DNA from: Planctomycetota bacterium
Lineage (GTDB): Bacteria; Planctomycetota; Phycisphaerae; Phycisphaerales; UBA1924
DNA length: 9,643 nt
Direction of reading: 5' to 3'
NCBI GenBank assembly: GCA_017303565.1
Contig: JAFLCM010000054.1
Coordinates: forward strand, 1 to 9,643
The translations under genes and the position numbers were made by a program. The notes beneath the pieces are model-generated. The model worked only from the letters and a program-made list of their open reading frames with translations, ran no database searches and was not told the DNA's origin. This document shows positions 1 through 7,825 of this stretch, one piece after another; the first letter of the stretch is position 1; each line of letters starts with the position of its first letter.

Positions 1-46
1 GATTCCCGAGAGATACGCGCGGTGGGCGAAAGGCCCAGACCGTTAA
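1..46 (+). other. Possible 3' end of a plus-strand gene cut by the window edge
   Basis: Two readings are possible. In frame 2 the bases are open from the edge to a TAA at 44-46 and would encode a tail ending YARWAKGPDR, just before the hairpin terminator at 48-77; a stop right before a terminator is how a gene normally ends. Alternatively, the first 17 bases resemble the T-loop 3' half, T-stem and acceptor 3' strand of a tRNA without an encoded CCA. The matching 5' half would lie outside the window, so neither reading can be tested here. Frame 1 is also open to a stop at 229-231, but it crosses the terminator and is less credible. Confidence 0.25.
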
Positions 47-47
47 C

Positions 48-77
48 GAGAAAAGGCCTCTTTACGAGGCCTTTCTC
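48..77. terminator. Bidirectional intrinsic terminator
   Basis: A perfect 9-bp stem (52-60 pairing with 66-74, AAAGGCCTC with GAGGCCTTT) encloses a 5-nt TTTAC loop. The stem can be extended by GAG/CTC (48-50 with 75-77) across one bulged A at 51. On the minus strand the hairpin is followed by a short pyrimidine-rich tract (CCTTTTCTC), and on the plus strand by CCTTTCTC. It lies 156 nt downstream of the last minus-strand gene, so it can end the defence operon. It can also serve a plus-strand gene entering from the left. The T-tracts are short, so its strength is uncertain. Confidence 0.65.
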
Positions 78-232
78 AGAACTCCGATCGGATGGGTGTC
101 TCGAACTCGGGATGATTTCGGGGGCCGTTAGTGCAAGATCGGAACCAGAGAACACGACTGGATGGGCCCAAATGGCAGGTTCGCGGTCTCGAATAAACGG
201 GCCTCCCAAACCGGTCCACATTTCAGCCTGAA
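78..232. other. Intergenic stretch between terminator and DUF6508 gene
   Basis: I see no convincing gene, repeat or RNA here. A short plus-strand reading frame (GTG at 22 to stop at 229-231) runs through it and through the terminator; it has no ribosome-binding site or recognisable product. A T-loop-like GTTCGAG on the minus strand near 108-114 was examined as a tRNA remnant, but its flanking arms do not pair. Confidence 0.5.
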
Positions 233-601
233 CTACCCGGCTAGCGCCTCTGCCCGACGCACAATGGCCGTCAAGTGTCCATCCTCAAACGCCGCCAAGA
301 GATGTCCCTCGCAGAAGCGGTCCTGCCGAAGGTGAGCCGTGAGGAGGCGAGCCAATGTCAGTGGATCGGCTGAGGCGACCTGGGCGGGATCTCTCACGAG
401 CATCTGGCACTCCGGCCCGTGCGCCCACTCTGACCAGTCGAAGTCCGTCAGCACCCATCCCAAGCGATACGCCACCTCACTCAGCGCGTTGATCGCGGTA
501 CCTGGATCTGTGCCGGGAGCGCTGAACACAGGGAGCAGCTCGGCGAGGCCACGCAGACGCTCATGCCATTCAGTCGACGTTGGAGCGGGTCGTTTGGCCA
601 C
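233..601 (-). CDS. DUF6508 domain-containing protein
   Basis: Small soluble protein of 122 residues, with no signal peptide or membrane segment. Residues 43-59 (a GWV then FDW..W pattern) and 86-101 (LLTAHLR.DRFCEGHL), followed by a FEDGHLTAIVRR-like end, match what I know of the DUF6508 family, which is short and ends in this signature. Its molecular function is unknown. The start is a GTG at 599-601; an in-frame TAG ten bases upstream (611-613) rules out a longer protein. The ribosome-binding site is weak (an AGG about 8 nt upstream). It begins 27 nt after the mcrC stop on the same strand, so it is probably the last gene of the operon, and a terminator follows at 48-77. It may be an accessory part of the defence system or a passenger. 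The family call is from memory of the motif; the functional link is only positional. Confidence 0.75.
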   Translation of the reverse strand: MAKRPAPTSTEWHERLRGLAELLPVFSAPGTDPGTAINALSEVAYRLGWVLTDFDWSEWAHGPECQMLVRDPAQVASADPLTLARLLTAHLRQDRFCEGHLLAAFEDGHLTAIVRRAEALAG

Positions 602-628
602 GGATAAAGCCTAGGGCACCCCTCACAG

Positions 629-1837
629 CTACTCGCCGGACAATCTCCCGAGCACATTGCTGCGAACTCCATCCGCAATTCGACCAACCTCGTCGAGAAT
701 CTGAGCGGGCTCTCCGGACAGATCCAGCGACGCCACCAAGAGCTCAATCCCAGCGAATCGAACCCTGTGGGCAACCGGATCCGACTCTCCCGCCGCATAG
801 ACCAAGAGACCGTGGTCCAGATTCGCGGCGGTTGCGTACGCGAGCAGTTGGTAGAGATCTGCATGCTTGAAGTCGGCGCCATCAAGACGCTTGTACTTGG
901 CATCACCAACAAACACGCAGTTGTTCCCATGCCACCACGACAAGTCCGGAGCGAGCCGTACACGGGTCGCCTCGTCGAGTGTGAGGCCGCTGGATCCTCG
1001 ACGGAACACAGCGGCAGGCACGGCTAGTGACTCCAGCAGTGCTCGGTAAAGAAATGCCTCGAACACCTCGTTCATGTCCAGCAGAAAGCTGGTTCCGGGT
1101 GGCCTGCCCGTGCCCAGGTCGAACGAGCAGCCTCTCAGGATCAGCCGGGCGAGTGCAACCGACGGCTCATAGTGTCGATTGAGCCGCGTGAACGTGGGCT
1201 CAGGCACTCGCGCGCCATCAAACTCCACCGTCGCTACCGGCTCAAAGGCGACCCATACCTCGTGCAAGGCTCTGGCGACCAATCCAGACCGCAGTCGCAT
1301 CCGAGACAAGGCCCGCAAGGCAGCCTTGAGAATCTGATTCTCGACGATGTCCGCACTGAACTCGTCGAACCGCACCTCGACTGGTGGGGCAAGGCCAAGG
1401 TGCCTGCGCAATTGGTCGCCAAATCGAATCTGCCCCCGAACCGTGAGTAGTGAGTCCTCCTCGGTTCGGTAACCGTGCAGGAGACCGCGCTTTGTCGCCG
1501 CCGCAACCATCCGCACATACGCCGGCGCAATGGCCTCACACACGGACTCCGCGTGGGAGAATCCCTGAATGCTGCTTTGCCACGACGCTGGATCCACGGC
1601 GTACGACACCAGGAACATCAGCTGCGAAAGCTCGATTTTGGGGAGTATCTGGATCTCAACACCGGGTAGACACACTGCTCCGATCCAGGATCCTGGCGTC
1701 ACATCAAAAGCATCTGGAACAGATGGCGACGGCGCGACTCGCAAATCGGGCACGATCCGCGCGAGAGCCATGACCTCGTCCCGAGTCAACTCGGGAACGC
1801 TGGTCGTCCGGTATTCTCGAAGGGTGACGCTTCGCAA
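629..1837 (-). CDS. mcrC: McrC-type nuclease subunit of a type IV restriction system
   Basis: A 402-residue protein of normal McrC length. McrC binds the McrB ring, stimulates its NTPase and supplies the endonuclease that cuts modified foreign DNA in the cytoplasm. The N-terminal part (about 1-110) has the expected beta-rich segment with ILPKIE near 64-69. Residues 251-263 (FLLDMNEVFEAFL) match the family's conserved helix before the nuclease core. The catalytic PD-(D/E)xK set is visible: P297-D298, then D312-A-K314 in FVGDAKYK, followed by a conserved helix (DLYQLLAYA, 327-335). The active site therefore looks intact. The start is TTG at 1835-1837, chosen because GGAGG (1846-1850) sits 8 nt upstream and reading begins naturally with SVTLREY. 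The gap to the mcrB stop is 12 nt, so the two are co-transcribed as usual for McrBC pairs. The DNA modification it recognises cannot be read from this gene. Confidence 0.92.
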   Translation of the reverse strand: MRSVTLREYRTTSVPELTRDEVMALARIVPDLRVAPSPSVPDAFDVTPGSWIGAVCLPGVEIQILPKIELSQLMFLVSYAVDPASWQSSIQGFSHAESVCEAIAPAYVRMVAAATKRGLLHGYRTEEDSLLTVRGQIRFGDQLRRHLGLAPPVEVRFDEFSADIVENQILKAALRALSRMRLRSGLVARALHEVWVAFEPVATVEFDGARVPEPTFTRLNRHYEPSVALARLILRGCSFDLGTGRPPGTSFLLDMNEVFEAFLYRALLESLAVPAAVFRRGSSGLTLDEATRVRLAPDLSWWHGNNCVFVGDAKYKRLDGADFKHADLYQLLAYATAANLDHGLLVYAAGESDPVAHRVRFAGIELLVASLDLSGEPAQILDEVGRIADGVRSNVLGRLSGE

Positions 1838-1845
1838 ACTGACCG

Positions 1846-1852
1846 CCTCCTA
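1846..1852 (-). promoter_or_regulatory. Ribosome-binding site of mcrC, overlapping the mcrB stop codon
   Basis: The minus strand reads TAGGAGG, where TAG is the mcrB stop and GGAGG is a near-perfect Shine-Dalgarno site. The spacer to the TTG start at 1837 is 8 nt. This decides the mcrC start and implies that ribosomes finishing mcrB help load mcrC, keeping motor and nuclease subunits coupled. Confidence 0.8.
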
Positions 1853-4216
1853 TTGAGCGATCTGAAGGCGGGCACGTAATCGAGCCAACTCAAAGTCACG
1901 GACGCGATCAGGCTCGCCAAAGAAGTGCTCTTCAATGTAGGGGAGCACGGCATGTCGCCAAATCTTGTCCACCCAAGCGGCGTCGAGGTTGTCCTTCATG
2001 AAGTGGCTGGGTCCGATCGCCAGATGGCGATCGCTGAGCTCACGATTGGCCAAATCAACCATGTCTGCAACCCACACCATCTCTGGCCTGTGGCGATCAA
2101 GCCATCGCCTGAGCAAGCCCTCAACGGGCCATCGGTCTGGGAAGAACTCGAGGAAGTAGAACCGGCGACGCAGTGCCGAATCCAGCAGTGAGATCGTTCG
2201 ATCGGTCGAATTCATCGTTCCGATGATCCACAAGTTCTCAGGTAGGGAAAACTCCGACTCGGAGTACTGCAATCGCATGGCCTTGCCACGATACTCCAAC
2301 AGGAAGTACAACTCGCCAAAGACCTTCGCGAGGTTTCCGCGGTTGAGTTCATCGATCACCAACACAAATCGCTTGCTGGGTTCGGCCATCGCTTCGCGGG
2401 CCAAAGCCTTGAGTGGACCCTCAACTAGCCGAAAGCCAGGGGCACCATTCACGACCGCAGGCCTGAAGCCCTCGATGAAGTCTTCATAGGCGTATGAGGG
2501 ATGGAACTGCACAAGGCGCACCCGAGCTGGGGAGCCAGCAAGATTCTCGGCGAGCTGTTGCGCGACGAACGTCTTGCCAGTCCCGGGCGGGCCATAAAAG
2601 ACGACCTGTCGCTTCTCCTCGAGCAGTGTCTTCGCGTCTTCGAGGAATGCGGCGTCGAGAAGGAGCCTGTCCGCCAGCGAGCCGATCGTGCCGACCGCCG
2701 GCTCGTCGCCATCGTCAACTGGGTCGTCGTCACCCTCGGTATCGTCTTTGACGCCGCTTCGGAACTGTTCCAATTCCCGCCACTCTTCCTCCGTCCAGTC
2801 GGCCGGTCGGGCGCTCCATTTCGTGATCGCCCAAACCGTACCCTGCGCCTCAAGGCGGCTCGCAATCGGCAGATCGTCTTCCTTGGATGCATCGACGATC
2901 TTGTCCAGGAAGGCGACTGCATAGGTGTATTGCTCGACCGCTGAGGCGCTCGGCGGAAGCGGCGGGTGGCCAGCGAGGCGAAACGCCGCTTTGAAGGCCT
3001 TCTTTCGGTACATGGGGTTCTTGATCGGATCCAATCCGATCAGAAGAAACGCCGCAATCGCGGCCCGAAGGCCCGCCCCTTTGCCCGCCTCGCGAGGAAC
3101 TGCTTCGAGAAAGCGCGCAATCCGATCCCGCACTTCTCCGTCGCCCCAAAGCGTCTTGAGTGACACTGCGGCATCCTCGGGGTGCTCTTTGCACCAGCGC
3201 AGGAATCGATCGTGTGTCTGCCAGGCAGTGAGGTTGTTCGGCGGTCCAAATGCCTTCCGCAGTCGTTCCCCGAATGTCGGATCACCTGCAAAGAGCGCCA
3301 CCTTGGCATCGTTGATCTTCGCGGCGATCTGCCTCTTGTAGTCGATCTCGGCTTTCTCGAATGATGCCGTCTCACGGAAACGCCGAGCCCAAACCATGAA
3401 CTGTGTCCAAGGTTCGACGTCGGGCTCGTCCGGCGCATCTGCCTGCCAAAGCGTCCGCATGCTCGGCGAGTAGTAGCTATAGCCTTCGCCATATTCGGCC
3501 GACAGCACGCCACGAATCTGGTGCAGCAAGCGATCCACATCGTCTGCCGGATTGGCCACACGACTTCGAAAGGTCTCGCAAATCGCCTGCTTGTGCTTCC
3601 GCGAAGTGATGTCCTCAAACGACGCCGGATGCACGAAAAAGTACAGAATTTCCCGCATCGGCTGGCATGCCTTCACTTCTACGCCAGATGCAAACGTCTT
3701 GAACGCCCACGGATCGCCCAGAAGCAGCGTCCGCTCGTCAGCGGGCAGCGAATTCCACTTCCGAAGCACCTCGATGAGATACCACAGGTGGAAGGGCCGG
3801 TGCTGCATGAAGGACTGGTCAGAGACGAGGCCTCGATCGAATGCCCGCCGGAGGTCTTCTGGAAACGGGACCTGGATCGACGACCAGGCTCTTACTGTGT
3901 CGACAAGGAGTGACTTGGCCTTTGCCCCCATCTTGAATGGGGTCAACAGTTGGACATAGACGAGCTCTGCCGCGAGTTGATAGGTCTCGGATGGCGCACC
4001 GACCAACTGCTTCTTGAATTTGTCCGTGAATGTTGCCCGGGACTCGTCTGGATTCTGCACGAACCGCTTGTGCAGATCGTCGAGGTTCTCGGGTGTCCAA
4101 ATCGCCCTGCCGGGTGTGAAGAGCGAATCTCGGGATCGCCAGGCGGCATTCACGAAGCGATCGATCGCGGCCGCGAGAGCCGGTGACGTGTGCATTCGTT
4201 TGGCTTCGTTGGGCAT
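1850..4216 (-). CDS. mcrB: McrB-type AAA+ NTPase (restriction motor subunit)
   Basis: A 788-residue protein. The AAA+ module fills the C-terminal third: Walker A GPPGTGKT at 542-549, the McrB-typical QFHPSYAYEDFIEGFRP at 570-586, Walker B VLVIDELNRG at 618-627, the McrB signature MNSTDRT at 668-674, an arginine-rich ALRRRF at 681-686 and a sensor-2-like GPSHFM at 735-740. In known McrBC such rings hydrolyse GTP, translocate DNA and activate the McrC nuclease. Residues 1 to about 490 are mostly helical-looking and match no target-recognition domain I know (not an evident DUF3578, EVE or YTH-like fold); this is the likely recognition or regulatory part. An acidic linker (about 490-506, rich in D and E) joins it to the motor. 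The start is ATG at 4214-4216 with AAGGA 6 nt upstream. It follows the DUF499 gene by 9 nt and precedes mcrC by 12 nt. The motor identity is secure; GTP specificity is inferred from the family. Confidence 0.92.
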   Translation of the reverse strand: MPNEAKRMHTSPALAAAIDRFVNAAWRSRDSLFTPGRAIWTPENLDDLHKRFVQNPDESRATFTDKFKKQLVGAPSETYQLAAELVYVQLLTPFKMGAKAKSLLVDTVRAWSSIQVPFPEDLRRAFDRGLVSDQSFMQHRPFHLWYLIEVLRKWNSLPADERTLLLGDPWAFKTFASGVEVKACQPMREILYFFVHPASFEDITSRKHKQAICETFRSRVANPADDVDRLLHQIRGVLSAEYGEGYSYYSPSMRTLWQADAPDEPDVEPWTQFMVWARRFRETASFEKAEIDYKRQIAAKINDAKVALFAGDPTFGERLRKAFGPPNNLTAWQTHDRFLRWCKEHPEDAAVSLKTLWGDGEVRDRIARFLEAVPREAGKGAGLRAAIAAFLLIGLDPIKNPMYRKKAFKAAFRLAGHPPLPPSASAVEQYTYAVAFLDKIVDASKEDDLPIASRLEAQGTVWAITKWSARPADWTEEEWRELEQFRSGVKDDTEGDDDPVDDGDEPAVGTIGSLADRLLLDAAFLEDAKTLLEEKRQVVFYGPPGTGKTFVAQQLAENLAGSPARVRLVQFHPSYAYEDFIEGFRPAVVNGAPGFRLVEGPLKALAREAMAEPSKRFVLVIDELNRGNLAKVFGELYFLLEYRGKAMRLQYSESEFSLPENLWIIGTMNSTDRTISLLDSALRRRFYFLEFFPDRWPVEGLLRRWLDRHRPEMVWVADMVDLANRELSDRHLAIGPSHFMKDNLDAAWVDKIWRHAVLPYIEEHFFGEPDRVRDFELARLRARLQIAQ

Positions 4217-4222
4217 GCCGAG

Positions 4223-4228
4223 TCCTTA
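4223..4228 (-). promoter_or_regulatory. Ribosome-binding site of mcrB, overlapping the DUF499 stop codon
   Basis: The minus strand reads TAAGGA: the TAA stop of the DUF499 ATPase gene is also the start of the AAGGA Shine-Dalgarno site, 6 nt before the mcrB ATG. The overlap supports one transcript and translational coupling between the ATPase gene and the McrBC pair. Confidence 0.7.
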
Positions 4229-7162
4229 TCCGCCTGAGATGTGATCGTCGAGCCCAAGCTCGCGCAGCGCTGCTCGTGCTTCATCTGCCTTGCCTTTGGC
4301 GTGGGCATTGTCTGCTGGAGCCTCGAAGGTGACTCGGAGCTTGAGACCGGGCGTTGAGGCAAACCGGGTCAAGACTTTGGTGTAGAAGTTCATCCACTTC
4401 TGGGCGGGCACCTCCCCAGTCCATAGCAGCATCTGGGACGCAGTGTTGGTGGCATTCGCCTCTGTTGCGCTCTTTTCCCGAACGCGCACTCGCACCTGCG
4501 CGGTGCCTTCGACGCTGCCGCATCTGGCAGACACACCGAACACTCCCGCTTCCGCGCCGGCCACGAACTTGCCCGTGGCATCAATCGCCCCGCCCGTGGC
4601 CGACCAAGAGGGCGTGCCGACTTCAACGGGCTCGCCATACTGACTCACACCCGCCACGGTGAATGTCACAATCTCTCCCGGGGCAACCTCTCGGCCGTCG
4701 GGACTCAACTGAACGCGTGCGAGGCGCGGGGGCTCGAGAAGCTTCTTGGCATCTTCTGCCTTGAGAACGACCACATCGTCGCTGATCTCGACATCGGTCT
4801 CGACAAGTGATCGGTTGAACGCGATAAGCTCCAATTGGTCGTTGGACTTTCGACGCGCGTAACCGATCTCCCCGCGTGAAACACCGTCGGCGATTGACCG
4901 CTTGATCAGGTCAGGCTGCTTCAGACGCGAGAGAGATGGCGTGGTGAAGAACGCGTCCCGGACGGCCTTCGTCGGCCATGCTGTCAGCGCCGGCGGCCAC
5001 CATCGCACGAGCTTGCTCGGATTCGGTGCGCCGGTGACGATGTCGTCGCTGGTTAGCCGGTTGAGCAGGTTCTCCGTCGGGCTGCTCGCCTGGCTGCGAG
5101 TGACGATGCCCAAGTCGATCAGTCGAAGCGTGTTCTCACCGTTCAACAGGAATATGTGCCGGTAAGCCCTCCAGATGGCTTCCTCGAGGGCCTTTCTAGA
5201 GCCGCCCACATTTACGGTGAGTTGCCGGCGCTGGCCTTCGTCCAGTCGAGATTTGGTTTCATCGTCCTCGTCGATCTCGCGCCAGGCGAGAACATCTCTC
5301 GCTGCGTCCTTCATCGCTCCAATCGCGTCCGCGGCCACGATAATCACCGCAGCCTTGAACGTTCGGCCGCTGTTTCCGCACTCCTTGACGATCTTGTCCA
5401 TGAAGGCCTTCGTCGCAGCGGAGTCGCTTTGCCGCTCGGGGTGCAGCACGACCAGCGTCAAGAGGGGCCGATCAGGCACGTCGTTGGTCCGCTCAGGGAA
5501 CGGTCGCACGTCCAGTTCGTAGTCCTTCACCTTCACGCGAAAGGCCGCCTCGATCTCCTTGCGAAGCAGGTCGTCGATCTGCTTCGGCTGCACCGCTGCG
5601 CGACGATCTGTGAGGATCTTGTTGACGTTGGGAGTCACACTGAACCGGTAGCGGTTTCGGTCGATGTTGAGGTAGTAGCAGTTCGTGATCAAGCCGTCGA
5701 GAACGTGGTCGACGTCCGCCATGTTGACGCCGGGCCCGCCTGCGGCCGACTTGATCTCGCCGAGCGCCGCCTCCGTCTTCAACTGACCGCCATTGGATTC
5801 GAAGAAGATCGTGGTGGCCACCTTCTGATGCAGCCGTCCCTTCTTGATCGCCTCGGTCGCCTCCTTGTCGAGGCGGACCGCGTGCGCGTTGGCACTACCC
5901 GCGATGTCGGTAGTGGACGGCCCTTCAAGATCGGCGCTACCGAGTTGCTCAAAGACCGCCGCGCGGAAGCGTGGATCATCCATCGGTGCGGAGCCGAGCC
6001 CGATCACGGGATCCGGGAACTGCTGGCGATGGTCTTCCTGGAAGGCTCGGGCCACCCAGAGCGCCAGCAAGCGAAGGACACCGCGTGTGCGCTGGAATCG
6101 CGGCAATGACTGCCACTTCCGCTCGAACACCGACAACGCGGCCGGGTGGAACGGGTAGGCCGCCTTGAACTGCTCATACGCCCGGTCTGGATCGATGCCG
6201 GTAAGGGCGCCCGCGTTCTCTCGAACCCATGCCGCGTACTCCTGCGCGGCGAGCTCACCTTCCTTGGGCAGGCCCTTCCAATCAAACAGACGGCGACGGA
6301 TGATCTCGGAAATCTCCACGTCCGCCGACATCATGATGGCCTTGCCGAGGCGGTTCAGGTCATGCTTGATGGCCTCATAGTCCTCTTGATCCGCCGCCGT
6401 CACCTCCAGTATCGCGGATTTGGGCACGGAGACGCAGACCACCACGCCGGACAGGGCCCTCGCGGCCTCTGCGAGGTTGAAGATGAACGTGCGCGACTGC
6501 TCGGCCAGCTTCACCACCCTCGCGCGATTCATGTAGTTGATCACCTCATCCAGCAGGATGAGCGCCGGCCCTTGGGGGAGCATCTTCCGGATCACATCCC
6601 CACCGGGAGCCATCCCCTTGGCCTCGTGCTCCGCGACCACTGCAAAAGACTTCTCGCCACCAAGCTGCCAGGCGATCTCGCCCCACAGGGTCTTGCGAAC
6701 CGGACCATTCCCTTCCTGCCGGCCCGTGAGCGGGTCAAATTCGGTGCCGACGACGACCGCCACTGCCGCCTTCGGGATCGACTGCACGCCTGCATCGGTC
6801 AGGATCTGGTCAACACCCGGCCAGTCGCGTGCCGCCGAGCCGCCATTGGCCAGGTGGTACAGCGTGGCGAGGGCGTGCGTCTTGCCGCCGCCGAACTGCG
6901 TGGCCATGTTGTAGACCGCTGCCGTCTCGGATTGTTCGCCCGCGAGCCGCCGGATCGTCCCAGCAGCCAACTCGCGCAGGGCCTTGGTCATGAACGTCCG
7001 CGCGAAAAACAGGTGCGGCTTCACGTAGTCGGGGTGCGACTCGCCACGCTTGATGTGGTCGAGGTTGACCGCGAAGTCCGCCTCATTGAGCGGCTTGTTG
7101 AGGCGCAGGTCCTCGCGGGGCTGGCAGCCTTCGACTCGATACCAGGGTTTCAGGTTCGCCAT
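4226..7162 (-). CDS. DUF499 P-loop ATPase, anti-phage type, with Ig-like domain
   Basis: A 978-residue cytoplasmic ATPase. The N-terminus (WYRVEGCQPREDLR, residues 7-20, then a stretch ending HPDYVKPHLFF) and the Walker A ATQFGGGKTH (87-96) are typical of DUF499 proteins, whose P-loop is GGGKTH rather than the classic GxxxxGKT. Walker B is LILLDE at 201-206. The C-terminal piece (about 910-975, with WTGEVPAQKWMNFYTKVL and a final ALRELGL) is also a family hallmark. Between them, at about 811-895, lies a segment reading like a bacterial Ig-like (Big_2) domain: V.LSPDG, then APGEIVTFT, SWSATGG.ID..GKF, and a closing VRVRV strand. DUF499 ATPases occur beside DUF1156 methylases in phage-defence loci and have been compared with BrxC/PglY of BREX; their exact job is unresolved. 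The start is ATG at 7160-7162 with GAGGA (7169-7173) 6 nt upstream. The gap to the preceding gene is 39 nt with no promoter or terminator that I can see. Confidence 0.9.
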   Translation of the reverse strand: MANLKPWYRVEGCQPREDLRLNKPLNEADFAVNLDHIKRGESHPDYVKPHLFFARTFMTKALRELAAGTIRRLAGEQSETAAVYNMATQFGGGKTHALATLYHLANGGSAARDWPGVDQILTDAGVQSIPKAAVAVVVGTEFDPLTGRQEGNGPVRKTLWGEIAWQLGGEKSFAVVAEHEAKGMAPGGDVIRKMLPQGPALILLDEVINYMNRARVVKLAEQSRTFIFNLAEAARALSGVVVCVSVPKSAILEVTAADQEDYEAIKHDLNRLGKAIMMSADVEISEIIRRRLFDWKGLPKEGELAAQEYAAWVRENAGALTGIDPDRAYEQFKAAYPFHPAALSVFERKWQSLPRFQRTRGVLRLLALWVARAFQEDHRQQFPDPVIGLGSAPMDDPRFRAAVFEQLGSADLEGPSTTDIAGSANAHAVRLDKEATEAIKKGRLHQKVATTIFFESNGGQLKTEAALGEIKSAAGGPGVNMADVDHVLDGLITNCYYLNIDRNRYRFSVTPNVNKILTDRRAAVQPKQIDDLLRKEIEAAFRVKVKDYELDVRPFPERTNDVPDRPLLTLVVLHPERQSDSAATKAFMDKIVKECGNSGRTFKAAVIIVAADAIGAMKDAARDVLAWREIDEDDETKSRLDEGQRRQLTVNVGGSRKALEEAIWRAYRHIFLLNGENTLRLIDLGIVTRSQASSPTENLLNRLTSDDIVTGAPNPSKLVRWWPPALTAWPTKAVRDAFFTTPSLSRLKQPDLIKRSIADGVSRGEIGYARRKSNDQLELIAFNRSLVETDVEISDDVVVLKAEDAKKLLEPPRLARVQLSPDGREVAPGEIVTFTVAGVSQYGEPVEVGTPSWSATGGAIDATGKFVAGAEAGVFGVSARCGSVEGTAQVRVRVREKSATEANATNTASQMLLWTGEVPAQKWMNFYTKVLTRFASTPGLKLRVTFEAPADNAHAKGKADEARAALRELGLDDHISGG

Positions 7163-7201
7163 ATCAGTTCCTCAGTGAATCACCGCTCATCGTTCGAGCC
7201 T

Positions 7202-7825
7202 TCATGCGCCAGCGCCCACAACCTTGGAAAACCGCCCGACGCCCGGGTCAAACCGCCAGAAGCGGAAGAAGTCCCACGGGAACGACCGCCCGTCGGACCG
7301 GCTGCCGATCACCAGCAGCACCTCGCCGTCGATGGCGTTCCACCGCTCCACCGGCATCGTCGTGCGGATGACCGCCTCGGCGAGCACCCCGGGCAGGGCG
7401 TTCGCTTCGTCCCACGTCCGGCGGTACGCGACCACAACCCTCAGTGGCGCGGCCACGTTCAGCACTTTCCAGAGCGAGTAGGCTGTGCGATCGTCGGTGT
7501 GGTTGTTCTCCAACTCGAACACGGCGATCGGCCAGTGCCAGCGAGCACCGTCGGGTGCCGCGGCCGCATCAAACGCCATGCCGTCAAGAGACAGGTATTC
7601 CTGCCCTGCCTGCGGGAGCAAGTCGAGCTTGTGCCCCTTCGCGGCAATGACCCATCCCAGCGGAATGCTCGCTGCCGCAACCGCGTCCGTCATCAGCCGC
7701 GTCCAGGTCTTGAGGTCTTCCGCGCCCGCCGCCGACCGCAGCGCCTCACGCACCTCCCCCGCCTGCACCGCATCCAAGAGCGCCGCGATCCACTTGGCCC
7801 CGAGATGGTACCTTTCGTGCGTCAT
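7202..7825 (-). CDS. Hypothetical protein between methylase and ATPase genes, possibly nuclease-like
   Basis: A 207-residue soluble protein that I do not recognise. It does not resemble DUF3780, the small protein often found beside DUF1156/DUF499 genes. The first half is helical. The second half has alternating predicted strands: HWPIAVFELENNHTD (97-111), a helix AYSLWKVLNV (115-124), then a strand LRVVVAYRR (128-136), and later GEVLLVIGS (167-175). A strand carrying E104/E106, followed by a helix with K120 and another strand, is loosely like a PD-(D/E)xK fold, but a proper ExK motif is missing. A nuclease role is therefore only a suggestion; a structural or DNA-binding role is equally possible. 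The ATG (7823-7825) directly abuts the TAA of the methylase gene (7826-7828) and no good Shine-Dalgarno site is close, so translation probably depends on ribosomes finishing the methylase. That tight coupling argues it is a real component of the system. Confidence 0.85.
   Translation of the reverse strand: MTHERYHLGAKWIAALLDAVQAGEVREALRSAAGAEDLKTWTRLMTDAVAAASIPLGWVIAAKGHKLDLLPQAGQEYLSLDGMAFDAAAAPDGARWHWPIAVFELENNHTDDRTAYSLWKVLNVAAPLRVVVAYRRTWDEANALPGVLAEAVIRTTMPVERWNAIDGEVLLVIGSRSDGRSFPWDFFRFWRFDPGVGRFSKVVGAGA

Noticed and set aside
95..125. T-loop-like GTTCGAG on the minus strand, considered as a tRNA or attachment-site remnant.
   Set aside because: The flanking bases do not form a T-stem and no acceptor, D or anticodon arm can be drawn.
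2014..2033. 8-bp hairpin with a 4-nt loop (CGATCGCC / GGCGATCG) inside mcrB.
   Set aside because: It lies within conserved McrB coding sequence near the GPSHFM motif and has no T-tract, so it is likely incidental.
3022..3042. Perfect 9-bp inverted repeat (TGATCGGAT, 3-nt spacer) inside mcrB.
   Set aside because: It is single-copy, lies in coding sequence that reads sensibly (LIGLDPIKNP), and has no neighbouring signal, so it is probably chance in a GATC-rich region.
5156..6109. A 317-codon plus-strand frame antisense to the DUF499 gene.
   Set aside because: It is a codon-bias shadow in the same phase as the longer antisense frame; there is no ribosome-binding site or family match.
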